A DNA stretch of 33,558 bases from Methylacidiphilum sp. Yel (lineage in GTDB: Bacteria; Verrucomicrobiota; Verrucomicrobiia; Methylacidiphilales; Methylacidiphilaceae), in contig NZ_LXQB01000055.1 of assembly GCF_004421185.1 (NCBI RefSeq), positions 1 to 33,558 on the forward strand, given 5' to 3'. Below are positions 26,382-33,558 of this stretch, in pieces (within the stretch, counting starts at the first letter, position 1; each line of letters begins with the position of its first letter). Below the pieces are notes generated by a model, which was given only the letters and a program-made list of their open reading frames with translations, was not told the origin of the DNA and ran no database searches. The translations under genes and the position numbers were made by a program.

Positions 26382-27428
26382 TCAAATAGAAATGGGCAAG
26401 GTATTTGCTTTTTGTTGAGCCACTATTTTTTCAGCTTGCTTATAAATTTCAGGATCAAAAAACGATTGGTTTTTTCTTTCTCCTATCTTTAATACTCCAG
26501 CATCAACCATTTCATTAACAATCCACTGTTCCTTTTCTTTTGAGGGGCTGTTGGCATTGCCTTGACTAAAGACATGAAATGCCTGTCCTGGAATAAAGAT
26601 GTTTTTCCCCATTCGAAAAGGTCCAATAAGGCTGTGTCGAAGCACTTCTAGAGGCTGAGCAATCCATCCCCCATAGTGCAGCATTTCGGCCAAAGCCTGT
26701 CTGTTAAGAGGGCTGTCTGCCCATTGGCAGGCTTCTATAAGAGAGCCAACAATCCGTATATGTTCTTCCCTTTTTCTTTCTTTGTACTTTGCATTTGCAA
26801 GCAATACTTTTTCGGGATGTCTTGGAGCTAGGTCAAGACTTGTAGCCACACAATAACCCGTTTTTTCGAACAGTGAAACAGAATTCCATGGTTCTCCAAC
26901 ACAAAAGCCATCAATAAATCCTTCTTTGAGGTGAAGAGGCATTTGAGGAGGAGGCAAGGGAACAAAGCGAATATCCTTTTGTGGATTTAAGCCTATCTTT
27001 TGAAGCCATCGAAGAAGGAGAAAATAGTGGCTAGAAAAAGTGGAAGCTACACCAAAAAGTAGAGGAAGGGCGCTGGTTGCTTTTAAAATCCTTCCATAGT
27101 TTTCAAAAGGTTCATTTTCTAAGATCGAGCTATATTTTTTAGAAAGAGTGATTGCATTGCCATTAAGATTCAAAACGAAGGCTGTTGAACATCGATAGGG
27201 AATCGATTTTAAACCATAATTCAAGACAAGGGGTAGACCGCAGACGGCTTGAGCAAAATCCAGCTCTTCATAGACAATCTTTCCTCGGATCGTTGCCCAG
27301 CCAGGCTCAGGACTAAGGTGAACGTCAAAACCCCACTTTTTAAATAATCCCATTTCTAAAGCTACGACCAACGGAGCACAATCGATCAAAGGAACATAAC
27401 CAATGGTTATTTTAGATCCTATCCTCAA
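26382..27428 (-). CDS. NasS/NrtA-like nitrate-binding sensor protein, cytosolic
   Basis: A 348-residue protein of the NrtA/CmpA substrate-binding fold: IGYVPLIDCAPLVVALEMGL, GWATIRGKIVYEELDFAQAV, GFIDGFCVGEPWNS and the C-terminal half LRHSLIGPF. It has no signal peptide and no ABC permease or ATPase beside it, which fits NasS, the cytosolic nitrate/nitrite sensor of NasST systems, better than a transporter subunit. The frame is open to TTG 27512, but TTG 27428 has GAGGAGGT eight bases upstream, and the sigma-54 element at 27484-27499 lies inside the longer reading. No NasT (ANTAR) gene is in the window. Confidence 0.82.
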   Translation of the reverse strand: MRIGSKITIGYVPLIDCAPLVVALEMGLFKKWGFDVHLSPEPGWATIRGKIVYEELDFAQAVCGLPLVLNYGLKSIPYRCSTAFVLNLNGNAITLSKKYSSILENEPFENYGRILKATSALPLLFGVASTFSSHYFLLLRWLQKIGLNPQKDIRFVPLPPPQMPLHLKEGFIDGFCVGEPWNSVSLFEKTGYCVATSLDLAPRHPEKVLLANAKYKERKREEHIRIVGSLIEACQWADSPLNRQALAEMLHYGGWIAQPLEVLRHSLIGPFRMGKNIFIPGQAFHVFSQGNANSPSKEKEQWIVNEMVDAGVLKIGERKNQSFFDPEIYKQAEKIVAQQKANTLPISI

Positions 27429-27483
27429 TGCTCTACCTCCTCGTGTTACTTCCCCCCCTCTTCCAACTTTGTCTCTTTTCTCA

Positions 27484-27499
27484 AGCAGGTAGAATGCCA
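27484..27499 (-). promoter_or_regulatory. Candidate sigma-54 promoter of the NasS-like gene
   Basis: TGGCATTCTACCTGCT on the minus strand has GG and GC at the correct distance and shares the TGGCAT block with the amtB and PII elements; the -12 half is CTGC rather than TTGC. Predicted start is near 27474, some 46 bases before TTG 27428. Confidence 0.45.
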
Positions 27500-27516
27500 A
27501 AGGGGGATGCAAATTG

Positions 27517-27530
27517 ATATTGAATAATAT
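27517..27530. promoter_or_regulatory. Inverted repeat between divergent nasS-like and lysR genes
   Basis: ATATT-GAAT-AATAT is a small perfect palindrome in the 135-base interval, upstream of both genes. LysR proteins often bind AT-rich interrupted dyads beside their own gene, so this may be an autoregulatory site, but AT-rich sequence gives such repeats by chance. Confidence 0.25.
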
Positions 27531-27563
27531 GTATAAATAGAATAGGATTTATAAAATAATTGT

Positions 27564-28469
27564 ATGGCTTATCCAATCGATAGTCGTGCTCTTTACATTT
27601 TTGTCAATACCGCTGAATCCGAAAGCTTTTCGCAGGCCGCAAAATCATTGCATCTGAGTCAACCGGCTGTGAGCCGAACAATTCAATCGTTAGAAGAAGA
27701 ATTAGGATGTCGACTTTTTGATAGGGAAGGAAAGAATCCATCGCTTACGGCGATCGGTAGAGAATTTTTGGTCTTAGCAAAAGAAATATTGGCAGGAATG
27801 GAAAAAGCAAGAATTGATATAGAAAATCTTAAAAGGGAAGGACCCAAAAAAATTGTTTTTTCAACAAGCTCGCTTAGTTGTCAATATTTCATTCCACAGA
27901 TTTACAGGGAATTCCAAGAAAGTTTTCCTGACTGCCTTTTTTCAATCATTCCAGCCAATTCTCCTTTGGCGATTGAATTGGTCGAACAGAAAAAAGTGGA
28001 TTTTGCCCTTTCCATTAAGCCAATAGTTCCCTTTGAGGGATTGGTTATGCTAGAACTTTTCCAGGATGAAATCCTTTTTTTAGTAAGCTCTTTTCATCCC
28101 CTGACTCGAAAAAAGGATATTTCTAAAAAGGAGATAGAAACTGCTCATTACTTAATAAAAAATAAGAACGATACTACTTTTCATATAGTTGAGAGGGCAT
28201 TTGCTGAACAATCTTTGTATCCAAAAAATTTCATCGAATTAGCTGAAACCGGCTCCATTAAAGAGATGGTCAAAATGGGTCTTGGAATTGGCATTTTACC
28301 AGGTTGGATTGCCAAAGAAGAACTAAAAAAGGGCAAGCTTCTCTCTCTTTCTTTAATCGCTAGACCTATTATCAGAAAATGGGTTTTCGTATATAGAATG
28401 GGAAGAAAACTTAGCCTTTTAGAAACCACTTTTTTAGAGCTGTGTAAACAATTCTTCCTAAAAAAGTAA
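27564..28469 (+). CDS. LysR-family transcriptional regulator
   Basis: A 301-residue LysR protein. The N-terminal winged helix-turn-helix is clear (FVNTAESESFSQAAKSLHLS, then QPAVSRTIQSLEEELGCRLF, residues 10-50), followed by the two-lobed co-inducer domain (VFSTSSLSCQYFIPQIYREF). It is divergent from the NasS-like gene and followed after 102 bases by the ComA-like gene. It may control nitrate assimilation (as Nac/NtcB/CysB relatives do) or the sulfonate gene downstream. The co-inducer cannot be told from sequence. Confidence 0.92.
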   Translation: MAYPIDSRALYIFVNTAESESFSQAAKSLHLSQPAVSRTIQSLEEELGCRLFDREGKNPSLTAIGREFLVLAKEILAGMEKARIDIENLKREGPKKIVFSTSSLSCQYFIPQIYREFQESFPDCLFSIIPANSPLAIELVEQKKVDFALSIKPIVPFEGLVMLELFQDEILFLVSSFHPLTRKKDISKKEIETAHYLIKNKNDTTFHIVERAFAEQSLYPKNFIELAETGSIKEMVKMGLGIGILPGWIAKEELKKGKLLSLSLIARPIIRKWVFVYRMGRKLSLLETTFLELCKQFFLKK

Positions 28470-28571
28470 GCTGATTAAATTTGGTTGACCCTTCTTTTTT
28501 CTTTTACTCTTCTCCAAAACTAAAAGATCTTTTTTCATAAAATTTAAAAAAAAAAATCAAAGGAGCAGTCT

Positions 28572-29414
28572 ATGGATCTGGCTAATGAAAAAAACGAGCG
28601 GGCATTCGATTTTATTCCTCTTAATGAAAGAGAGCAGAAGCCTAGAAAAGTTGGCCTTACCGAAATCCGTGGCCCCTATTACACCCCAGTTGGTAGGCAT
28701 TATCTAGAAGATTTATTCACCACAATGGGTAACTACATTGATATCCTTAAGTTTGCTGGTGGCTCTTTTACATTGATGTCTAAAAGAGCCCTTAAAGACA
28801 TCATAAACCTTTGCCATAGCCACAATGTTTTGGTATCCACGGGAGGATTCATCGAAAGAGTATTGACGATGGGGTCAGAATTGATTGATAAATATGTGAA
28901 CGAATGCCAATCGATCGGTTTTGATATTATTGAGATTTCTGCTGGCTTTGTAACCGCTCCTTTTGGTGATTTGCTTCGGCTCGTTGAAAAAGTGCAAAAA
29001 GTGGGGTTAAAAGTAAAACCTGAGGTAGGAGTACAGTTTGGAGCCGGAGGGGCTACTAGAGCTGAAGAACTAGAAGCAGAAGGAACAAAAAGTACAAAAT
29101 GGGCGATCAAACAGGCAAAAAGTTTTCTAGAGGCTGGAGCCTATCTGATAATGGTAGAATCAGAAGGGATCACTGAAAATGTTGCTGTGTGGAAAAGGGA
29201 GATTATAGCGGAGTTTATTGATCAACTAGGATTGGAAACATTAATGTTCGAAGCAGCTGATCCAGAGGTATTTTCTTGGTATATAAAGGATTACGGTCCG
29301 GAGGTGAATCTTTTTGTTGACCACAGTCAGATTGTTCAATTGGAATGTTTGCGTTCAGGGATTTGGGGAACGAAAAGCACTTGGGGTAGAGTAGTGACAT
29401 ATAAAAAGCCATAA
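28572..29414 (+). CDS. Phosphosulfolactate synthase (ComA) family protein
   Basis: A 280-residue TIM-barrel protein of the ComA family, which includes archaeal (2R)-phospho-3-sulfolactate synthase (sulfite plus phosphoenolpyruvate, first step of coenzyme M synthesis) and the plant heat-tolerance protein HSA32. Recognisable segments are YIDILKFAGGSFTLM, VLVSTGGFIERVL, GFDIIEISAGF, VKPEVGVQFGAGGAT, LIMVESEGIT, MFEAADPEVFSWYI and FVDHSQIVQLECLR. AGGAG lies upstream of ATG 28572. No comB, comC or other coenzyme M gene is near, so the product may be a different sulfonate or the enzyme may act otherwise. Confidence 0.9.
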   Translation: MDLANEKNERAFDFIPLNEREQKPRKVGLTEIRGPYYTPVGRHYLEDLFTTMGNYIDILKFAGGSFTLMSKRALKDIINLCHSHNVLVSTGGFIERVLTMGSELIDKYVNECQSIGFDIIEISAGFVTAPFGDLLRLVEKVQKVGLKVKPEVGVQFGAGGATRAEELEAEGTKSTKWAIKQAKSFLEAGAYLIMVESEGITENVAVWKREIIAEFIDQLGLETLMFEAADPEVFSWYIKDYGPEVNLFVDHSQIVQLECLRSGIWGTKSTWGRVVTYKKP

Positions 29415-29492
29415 AAAGGGTCAACAAACTATTTTCTCAGGATAGATGATTGTGTTTCTGAAATCGCCTATTTATATACAAAAGAAAAGAAT

Positions 29493-30002
29493 TCAGTCGT
29501 GAGAAATTCTTGGTGGCTCAACGGTTACTAAAGTAATGATGAAGTTTTTTTCTGAATTTTGGACAATGGCAGCGACTTTTGCAGGCGTTGTTGCAGGTAT
29601 GGAGAAGGTTGCTGGAGCTTTTTTAATGAGGTTACGTAGTGATTTTTTAGGACTGACAATTAAAACAAATGTTTTTGTTCCCTTCGTACTTCGATTTGAA
29701 TGAACTTTAGGAGTTTCTTCTATTATTTGGAATTTAGATCGTAAGGGAATGGCTTCGATGACTTCAGGAGCAATGACTGATTTAAAGGCAAATTCTCCAT
29801 AAGACCAAAGGTTTTCACGGAGTTCCCCTTGGATATCAGCAAGTTTTGGGATTTCTTCAATTGGAACTAAGTGGGAGTTTTCTTTACTAAATCCAAGTCT
29901 TTGATATTCTTTCAGAGCCGTATTTTTCTCTGCCGCATAAGAAAAAGAGGAGAAGAAGAAAAATATCCAAACAATGACAATGGATAAGACTACATGTTTC
30001 AT
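29493..30002 (-). CDS. Small exported protein, paralogue of its upstream neighbour
   Basis: A 169-residue protein with a signal peptide (KHVVLSIVIVWIFFFFSSFS, cleavage near YAA). I recognise no family. The mature part has ENLWSYGEFAF and, at the end, FVLIVSPKK followed by PAKVAAIVQNS and LVTVEPPRI. These blocks match in order and spacing the protein encoded just upstream (30006-30596), so the two arose by duplication. Only three bases separate the genes. The operon also includes a TonB-like protein, suggesting a periplasmic or envelope role. Confidence 0.6.
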   Translation of the reverse strand: MKHVVLSIVIVWIFFFFSSFSYAAEKNTALKEYQRLGFSKENSHLVPIEEIPKLADIQGELRENLWSYGEFAFKSVIAPEVIEAIPLRSKFQIIEETPKVHSNRSTKGTKTFVLIVSPKKSLRNLIKKAPATFSIPATTPAKVAAIVQNSEKNFIITLVTVEPPRISHD

Positions 30003-30005
30003 TAT

Positions 30006-30596
30006 TTATTCCTGGGACAATATCTGAGGAGGAAAAATCATTTCTAACTCCATAAGATGATATCCGGCATCTGTTTTCATATTTACAAGGACCCTTGCAG
30101 GGGCCTCTGGAGAAATATAAAGAATAGAATTCTTTTTAATTGGAGGACAACTTGAATGAACGACCAGAATCACATGATCGAGGTGCTTACTGCTGAAAAA
30201 TGCTGGAACGCCGATCAATGGCCAAAAAATGATACCTGCACCCACAGCCATCCCAGAAGAACTGGCAATTCTCTTAGTCTTATCTCCAGCTATTAAACAT
30301 ACAATTAACCCATCATGTGGACTACTTTGTGCTTCAAACTTTCCATAGACCCAAAGATTGGAAGGACAAATCCCTCTTTTTTGTATCGCTGCCGAGCGAA
30401 GGCGTTGAACTTTAAATAGTTCTTTTTTATTTTCAGTTACATAGCCAGTTTCTTCCTCTTTTGAAGTTACTCCCATTGGGGTACTCTTCTTGTTTATCTC
30501 CTGATTATTAGTGAAAGCTAGGGAAGAAAAGACCAAAAAATAGGTATAAAAAAAGACGATCCAATATTTTTGAAAAAAAGACATGAAACCTACCAA
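30006..30596 (-). CDS. Small exported protein with an extra membrane-like segment
   Basis: A 196-residue protein with a signal peptide (residues about 1-28) and no family I know. It shares with the downstream 169-residue protein the blocks SNLWVYGKFEA, HVILVVHSS, PARVLVNMK and MEMIFPP-like LEMIFPPQI. Between the first two blocks it has a hydrophobic Gly-rich stretch (GMAVGAGIIFWPLIGVPAFF) that is absent from its paralogue and could sit in a membrane. It follows the TonB-like gene by 54 bases on the same strand. Confidence 0.6.
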   Translation of the reverse strand: MVGFMSFFQKYWIVFFYTYFLVFSSLAFTNNQEINKKSTPMGVTSKEEETGYVTENKKELFKVQRLRSAAIQKRGICPSNLWVYGKFEAQSSPHDGLIVCLIAGDKTKRIASSSGMAVGAGIIFWPLIGVPAFFSSKHLDHVILVVHSSCPPIKKNSILYISPEAPARVLVNMKTDAGYHLMELEMIFPPQILSQE

Positions 30597-30650
30597 AACG
30601 GTAGCTAACTATAGAAAAAAAAAAGTACCCATCAAGATTAAAATAGATTT

Positions 30651-31328
30651 TTACTGAGGAATATAACTTGTCTGATAGTATTTTTCATTGGATGGAAGAG
30701 GAGAATCATCCAGTTCGAAGGTCACTGCTTCTTTAATGAGCCGATTGACATGCAGTGGAAATTTCCAATGGGCATCTATCCAATCTTTTGCTGTTTTGTC
30801 AAGGAGGCGATATCCAGAAGAGCGAACAATTTGAGAGTTGACGATTTTTCCTTTCCGTACATCGAGCATAATAACGACTGTCCCTTCCATATGATGAAGA
30901 CGGGCTTCGTATGGATAAGGGGGTGGGGAAAGGAAAGAAGTGGATAAAGAATATTGACTATACTCTTTGTTTGGCGCATGGAAGGCGCATCTTTTTGTTT
31001 GAGATTGAGAAATAGCTCGTGGACTATTCAGCGGGATGTTTTTCGGTCCTTTCGGATTGGTTGGCAACGGAGAAGGAATAGGGGGAAGGGGAGGTTTTGG
31101 GGCTTCAGCAATAGGGAGAGAAGAAGAAAAATGCTCTGAACTTGAAACAAGATCAATAGAGGAAGAAGAATCTGTTTGGGAAAAAAAGCTATTTTTTTCT
31201 ATTTCAGAACTATTCTTGTTTGGAAGAGAAATCAATGCTAGCAATCCATGAACGCTGGCAGCTAAAAACATACAAAGTAAATAGGCCAGTTTATCTTTTG
31301 AAAAATAACCAAAGGCTTTAGCAATCAT
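30651..31328 (-). CDS. TonB-like energy-transducer protein
   Basis: A 225-residue protein with the TonB plan: a short cytosolic start, one membrane helix (LAYLLCMFLAASVHGLLALI, residues 15-34), a Ser- and Pro-rich periplasmic linker (PKPPLPPIPSPLPTNP, about residues 75-95) and a C-terminal TonB domain (PPYPYEARLHHMEGTVVIML, then WKFP, about residues 135-195). TonB proteins pass proton-motive energy from ExbB/ExbD to outer-membrane receptors; no exbB or exbD is near. It heads a three-gene operon with two small exported paralogues. It may serve the receptor at 17250-19674, but that is a guess. Confidence 0.85.
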   Translation of the reverse strand: MIAKAFGYFSKDKLAYLLCMFLAASVHGLLALISLPNKNSSEIEKNSFFSQTDSSSSIDLVSSSEHFSSSLPIAEAPKPPLPPIPSPLPTNPKGPKNIPLNSPRAISQSQTKRCAFHAPNKEYSQYSLSTSFLSPPPYPYEARLHHMEGTVVIMLDVRKGKIVNSQIVRSSGYRLLDKTAKDWIDAHWKFPLHVNRLIKEAVTFELDDSPLPSNEKYYQTSYIPQ

Positions 31329-31556
31329 TTTTTTTTCTTTTATTGAATTAAAAGCAAGAAGTATGCCAATTTATAAGTATTTGATTACAAATAATTTAAT
31401 TGTTTTCTATCAACTTGCTTTTTAAATTGCCTAAGCCATAGGCTTGCCAACTGCAGAAAATGGTCTAAGCTTTTGGAATTAAAAAAAATTCTGCAAAGGA
31501 AAAAGTTGGGAATATAAACTGCCTGACTGGGAAAGAAATGCACTACTGGAGGACAT

Positions 31557-32993
31557 ATGATGGGGGAGCTACCTGACTTTTGTGGTAAAGAAAAAGAGCT
31601 TAAAGAGGCAATTCAAAAACAAGAGAAGATTAGTTTAGATGCCACTGGAATTGATTTCGAGCAGATAAAAAGTGCCGCATCCATTGCTCTTCATATGCAT
31701 CAACCTTTAATACCAGCTGGCGGTACAGACTTAAGATCTGCTCAGATAATCAGTAATTTGCAGTTTATGCTTGAACATTTGGGGGATGGCGATAGCCATA
31801 ATGCTCCTGTTTTTCAGTGGTGCTATCGACGAATGGGAGAGTTTATTCCTGAATTACTCTCGCAAAATAAACAGCCCAGGGTGATGCTCGACTATTCGGG
31901 GTGCTTGCTGTATGGCTTTGAACAAATGAGAAGCCGAGATATCCTGGAGGCACTCTATACTCTTTCTAATGATCCTACTTGTCGAAAAGCAACAGAATTT
32001 CTCGGAACAGCCTGGGGACACGCTGTAGCTCCTTCCACTCCAATTCAGGATTTTCGTCTGCACGTTGAAGCCTGGCGACAACACTTTGGTAGCCTTTTTG
32101 GCTTTGAGGCTTTGTCTCGTGTTAGAGGATTTTCTCCGCCCGAGATGGCTCTTCCCAACCATCCTGATGTTGCTTATGCTTTTGTGAGAACATTGTTAGA
32201 TTGTGGGTACAAATGGGTTTTAGTTCAAGAACATACGGTTGAAAGACCTGATGGGCATCCTCTGTCTTTTAAGCACATTCCTCATCGACTTACTTGTGTA
32301 AACGCCAACGGAGAAGTAGCTTCGATCATTGCTATTATAAAAACTCAGGGATCCGATACAAAGTTAGTGGGTCAAATGCAACCATGGTATGAGGCTAAGG
32401 GACTTAACCGAGTTGAATTTTCTAACAGAACTCTCCCTCCTCTTGTGACACAAATTGCTGATGGGGAGAATGGTGGAGTTATGATGAATGAATTTCCTCC
32501 AAAATATTTTGAAGTGATTAAAGAAGCCTCTTATAGTCCTACACCGATTTTAAACGTAAGTGAATATCTAGCCTATTTGGATCATTTAGGCATCAAACAA
32601 GAAGACTATCCTACTATTCAACCAATTCATCAACATTATCTTTTTCAAAGGTTCGAGCCAGGAGATGGTCCACAGAAGCTTTCAGAAACAATCGAGAAAG
32701 TAAAAAAAGAAAATCCACGGTTTTCGATGGAGGGGGGAAGTTGGACAAATAATATTTCCTGGGTACAAGGCTATGGAGACCTTCTTGGTCCTATGGAGCA
32801 GTTGAGTAGACTTTTTTATGAAAAAGTCCTTGAAAAGGGTATTTCCTCAAAGGATTCGAAATATAGGCAAGCCTTGTTTTATTTGTTGGTCGGTGAGACA
32901 AGCTGTTATAGGTATTGGGGTACTGGACTTTGGACTGAGTATGGAAAAGAAATTTGTAGAAGAGGAATAGAGTTTATTGAGAAAAATTTTTAA
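31557..32993 (+). CDS. Glycoside hydrolase family 57-type protein
   Basis: A 478-residue protein with the GH57 layout: region 1 SIALHMHQPL (the HQP motif), TEFLGTAWGHAVAPS, region 3 VRGFSPPEMALP (the Glu in the PPEMA context corresponds to the nucleophile of amylopullulanase-type enzymes) and region 4 IADGENGGVMMNEF (the Asp as the likely acid/base). GH57 enzymes act on alpha-glucans, so a glycogen or maltodextrin role is plausible. The substrate is not known, and GH57-like proteins without activity exist. GGAGGA lies just before ATG 31557; a second ATG follows at once. It stands alone. Confidence 0.85.
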   Translation: MMGELPDFCGKEKELKEAIQKQEKISLDATGIDFEQIKSAASIALHMHQPLIPAGGTDLRSAQIISNLQFMLEHLGDGDSHNAPVFQWCYRRMGEFIPELLSQNKQPRVMLDYSGCLLYGFEQMRSRDILEALYTLSNDPTCRKATEFLGTAWGHAVAPSTPIQDFRLHVEAWRQHFGSLFGFEALSRVRGFSPPEMALPNHPDVAYAFVRTLLDCGYKWVLVQEHTVERPDGHPLSFKHIPHRLTCVNANGEVASIIAIIKTQGSDTKLVGQMQPWYEAKGLNRVEFSNRTLPPLVTQIADGENGGVMMNEFPPKYFEVIKEASYSPTPILNVSEYLAYLDHLGIKQEDYPTIQPIHQHYLFQRFEPGDGPQKLSETIEKVKKENPRFSMEGGSWTNNISWVQGYGDLLGPMEQLSRLFYEKVLEKGISSKDSKYRQALFYLLVGETSCYRYWGTGLWTEYGKEICRRGIEFIEKNF

Positions 32994-33117
32994 GAAAATC
33001 AGTTCCTGGTTGAAAAGTTATTGTTGAATTATTACTAGCCTAAGTTTTAGGCCTGAATAAGCTTTTCTACCCTTTTTAAACTATAGATTAGTAGATTATC
33101 TCTTCATGCGCTTTTTT

Positions 33118-33240
33118 TGCCCTTACAGAAAGTCCCGCATGAAATCCCACTTTTTAAAGGCTGGGATGAAGTCCGTTTTAGTTAGTTCATCAGCCAACAG
33201 CATCGCGCAAGACCCCTTCCTTTAGGCATGGAGAGGAGCG
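33118..33240 (+). repeat. Possible IS605-type end upstream of the tnpB remnant
   Basis: An inverted repeat (ATCCCA 33144-33149 with TGGGAT 33162-33167) and a C-rich/G-rich block (GACCCCTTCCTTTAGGCATG at about 33210-33229) resemble the subterminal hairpins and the guide-RNA scaffold end of IS200/IS605 elements. It is higher in G+C than the sequence before it. Boundaries and identity are uncertain. Confidence 0.3.
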
Positions 33241-33280
33241 CCGCTACTTTCGCTTCGCAAAATAGGATAGTATGTGAAGT

Positions 33281-33558
33281 ATGAGGAGGACAATCCGATT
33301 GTTTCTACAACCTACAACCGAACAGGCTGAAATCCTCTTGCGCACACTCCCTGAGTACACTGATTGTTTCAACGCTGTCTGTGCTGTTGGCTGGCAGAAG
33401 CGTTGCAAGAACGCTGTGAAATTGCATCCTGAGACGTACTGGACACTCCGTACGGAGCATCCGGATATGCCTTCCAGGCTTGTGATTTCTGCTAGAGTGT
33501 GCGTGCAACGGAGGCTATCAAGTCCGCCTTGAACCGTCTGAATAAAGACCGCAAGGTG
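33281..33558 (+). pseudogene. tnpB: TnpB (IS200/IS605 OrfB) N-terminal remnant, frameshifted and cut by the window end
   Basis: The first 70 codons read MRRTIRLFLQPTTEQAEILL, then NAVCAVGWQ and a downstream block ending SRLVISARVC. This matches the N-terminal region of TnpB/OrfB, the RNA-guided nuclease of IS605-group elements. At about 33503 the frame is lost: two extra bases (GT) would have to be removed to continue as ATEAIKSALNRLNKDRKV, the expected helix. The catalytic RuvC part lies beyond the window. Codon use and G+C are unlike the neighbours, as expected for a mobile element. Confidence 0.7.

Noticed and set aside
33038-33052. GCCTAA-GTT-TTAGGC hairpin after the GH57 gene
   Set aside because: Short stem and no T-run after it, so not supported as a terminator.
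1-33558. CRISPR arrays, toxin-antitoxin pairs, prophage or restriction systems
   Set aside because: No regularly spaced repeats and no recognisable defence or phage proteins in any reading frame. Nothing here amounts to a clearly new multi-gene system.

Overview
The window (about 40 % G+C by eye) reads as chromosome of a thermoacidophilic verrucomicrobial methanotroph, most likely Methylacidiphilum. The clearest genus marker is a globin fused to a Roadblock/LC7 domain, an architecture I recall from M. infernorum. A chlamydia-type class Ic ribonucleotide reductase fits the PVC superphylum. No methane-oxidation gene lies in the window, so the genus call is an inference.

Layout. Positions 1-400 hold a decayed IS1634-like transposase. 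647-3954 carry small exported proteins: a membrane peptide, a PQQ-type sugar dehydrogenase, a PEBP/YbhB protein, a rhodanese, an unknown secreted protein and a DUF4242 protein. 4489-6021 is an ammonium transporter. 6223-10154 is nrdA-nrdB, preceded by two NrdR boxes 31 bp apart. 10213-14298 is mainly housekeeping: lysA, an isochorismatase-like hydrolase, a divergent PII protein on the other strand, YjbQ, a ribokinase-like kinase and an FmdB-like protein. OsmC and RlpA follow.

The core of the window is a minus-strand nitrogen cluster (15571-27428): a NasS-like nitrate sensor, then nasA, nirB, nirD, narK and a TonB-dependent receptor. Downstream in the same direction are the globin-Roadblock protein and a methyltransferase. 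Together they import nitrate, reduce it to nitrite and ammonium in the cytoplasm, and may buffer nitric oxide. A divergent LysR gene is followed by a ComA-like phosphosulfolactate synthase. 29493-31328 is a TonB-like protein with two small exported paralogues, then a GH57 glycosidase. The window ends in a frameshifted TnpB remnant.

The most useful regulatory observation is that amtB, the PII gene and the NasS-like gene each have a sigma-54-type -24/-12 element (TGGCAT, with GG and GC correctly spaced). This suggests a small sigma-54 nitrogen regulon and helps correct two start codons. Other points of interest are the Phe-for-Tyr class Ic R2, a PII protein lacking several canonical ligand residues, a TonB receptor translationally coupled to narK but broken by a one-base frameshift, and a palindrome just upstream of the globin gene.
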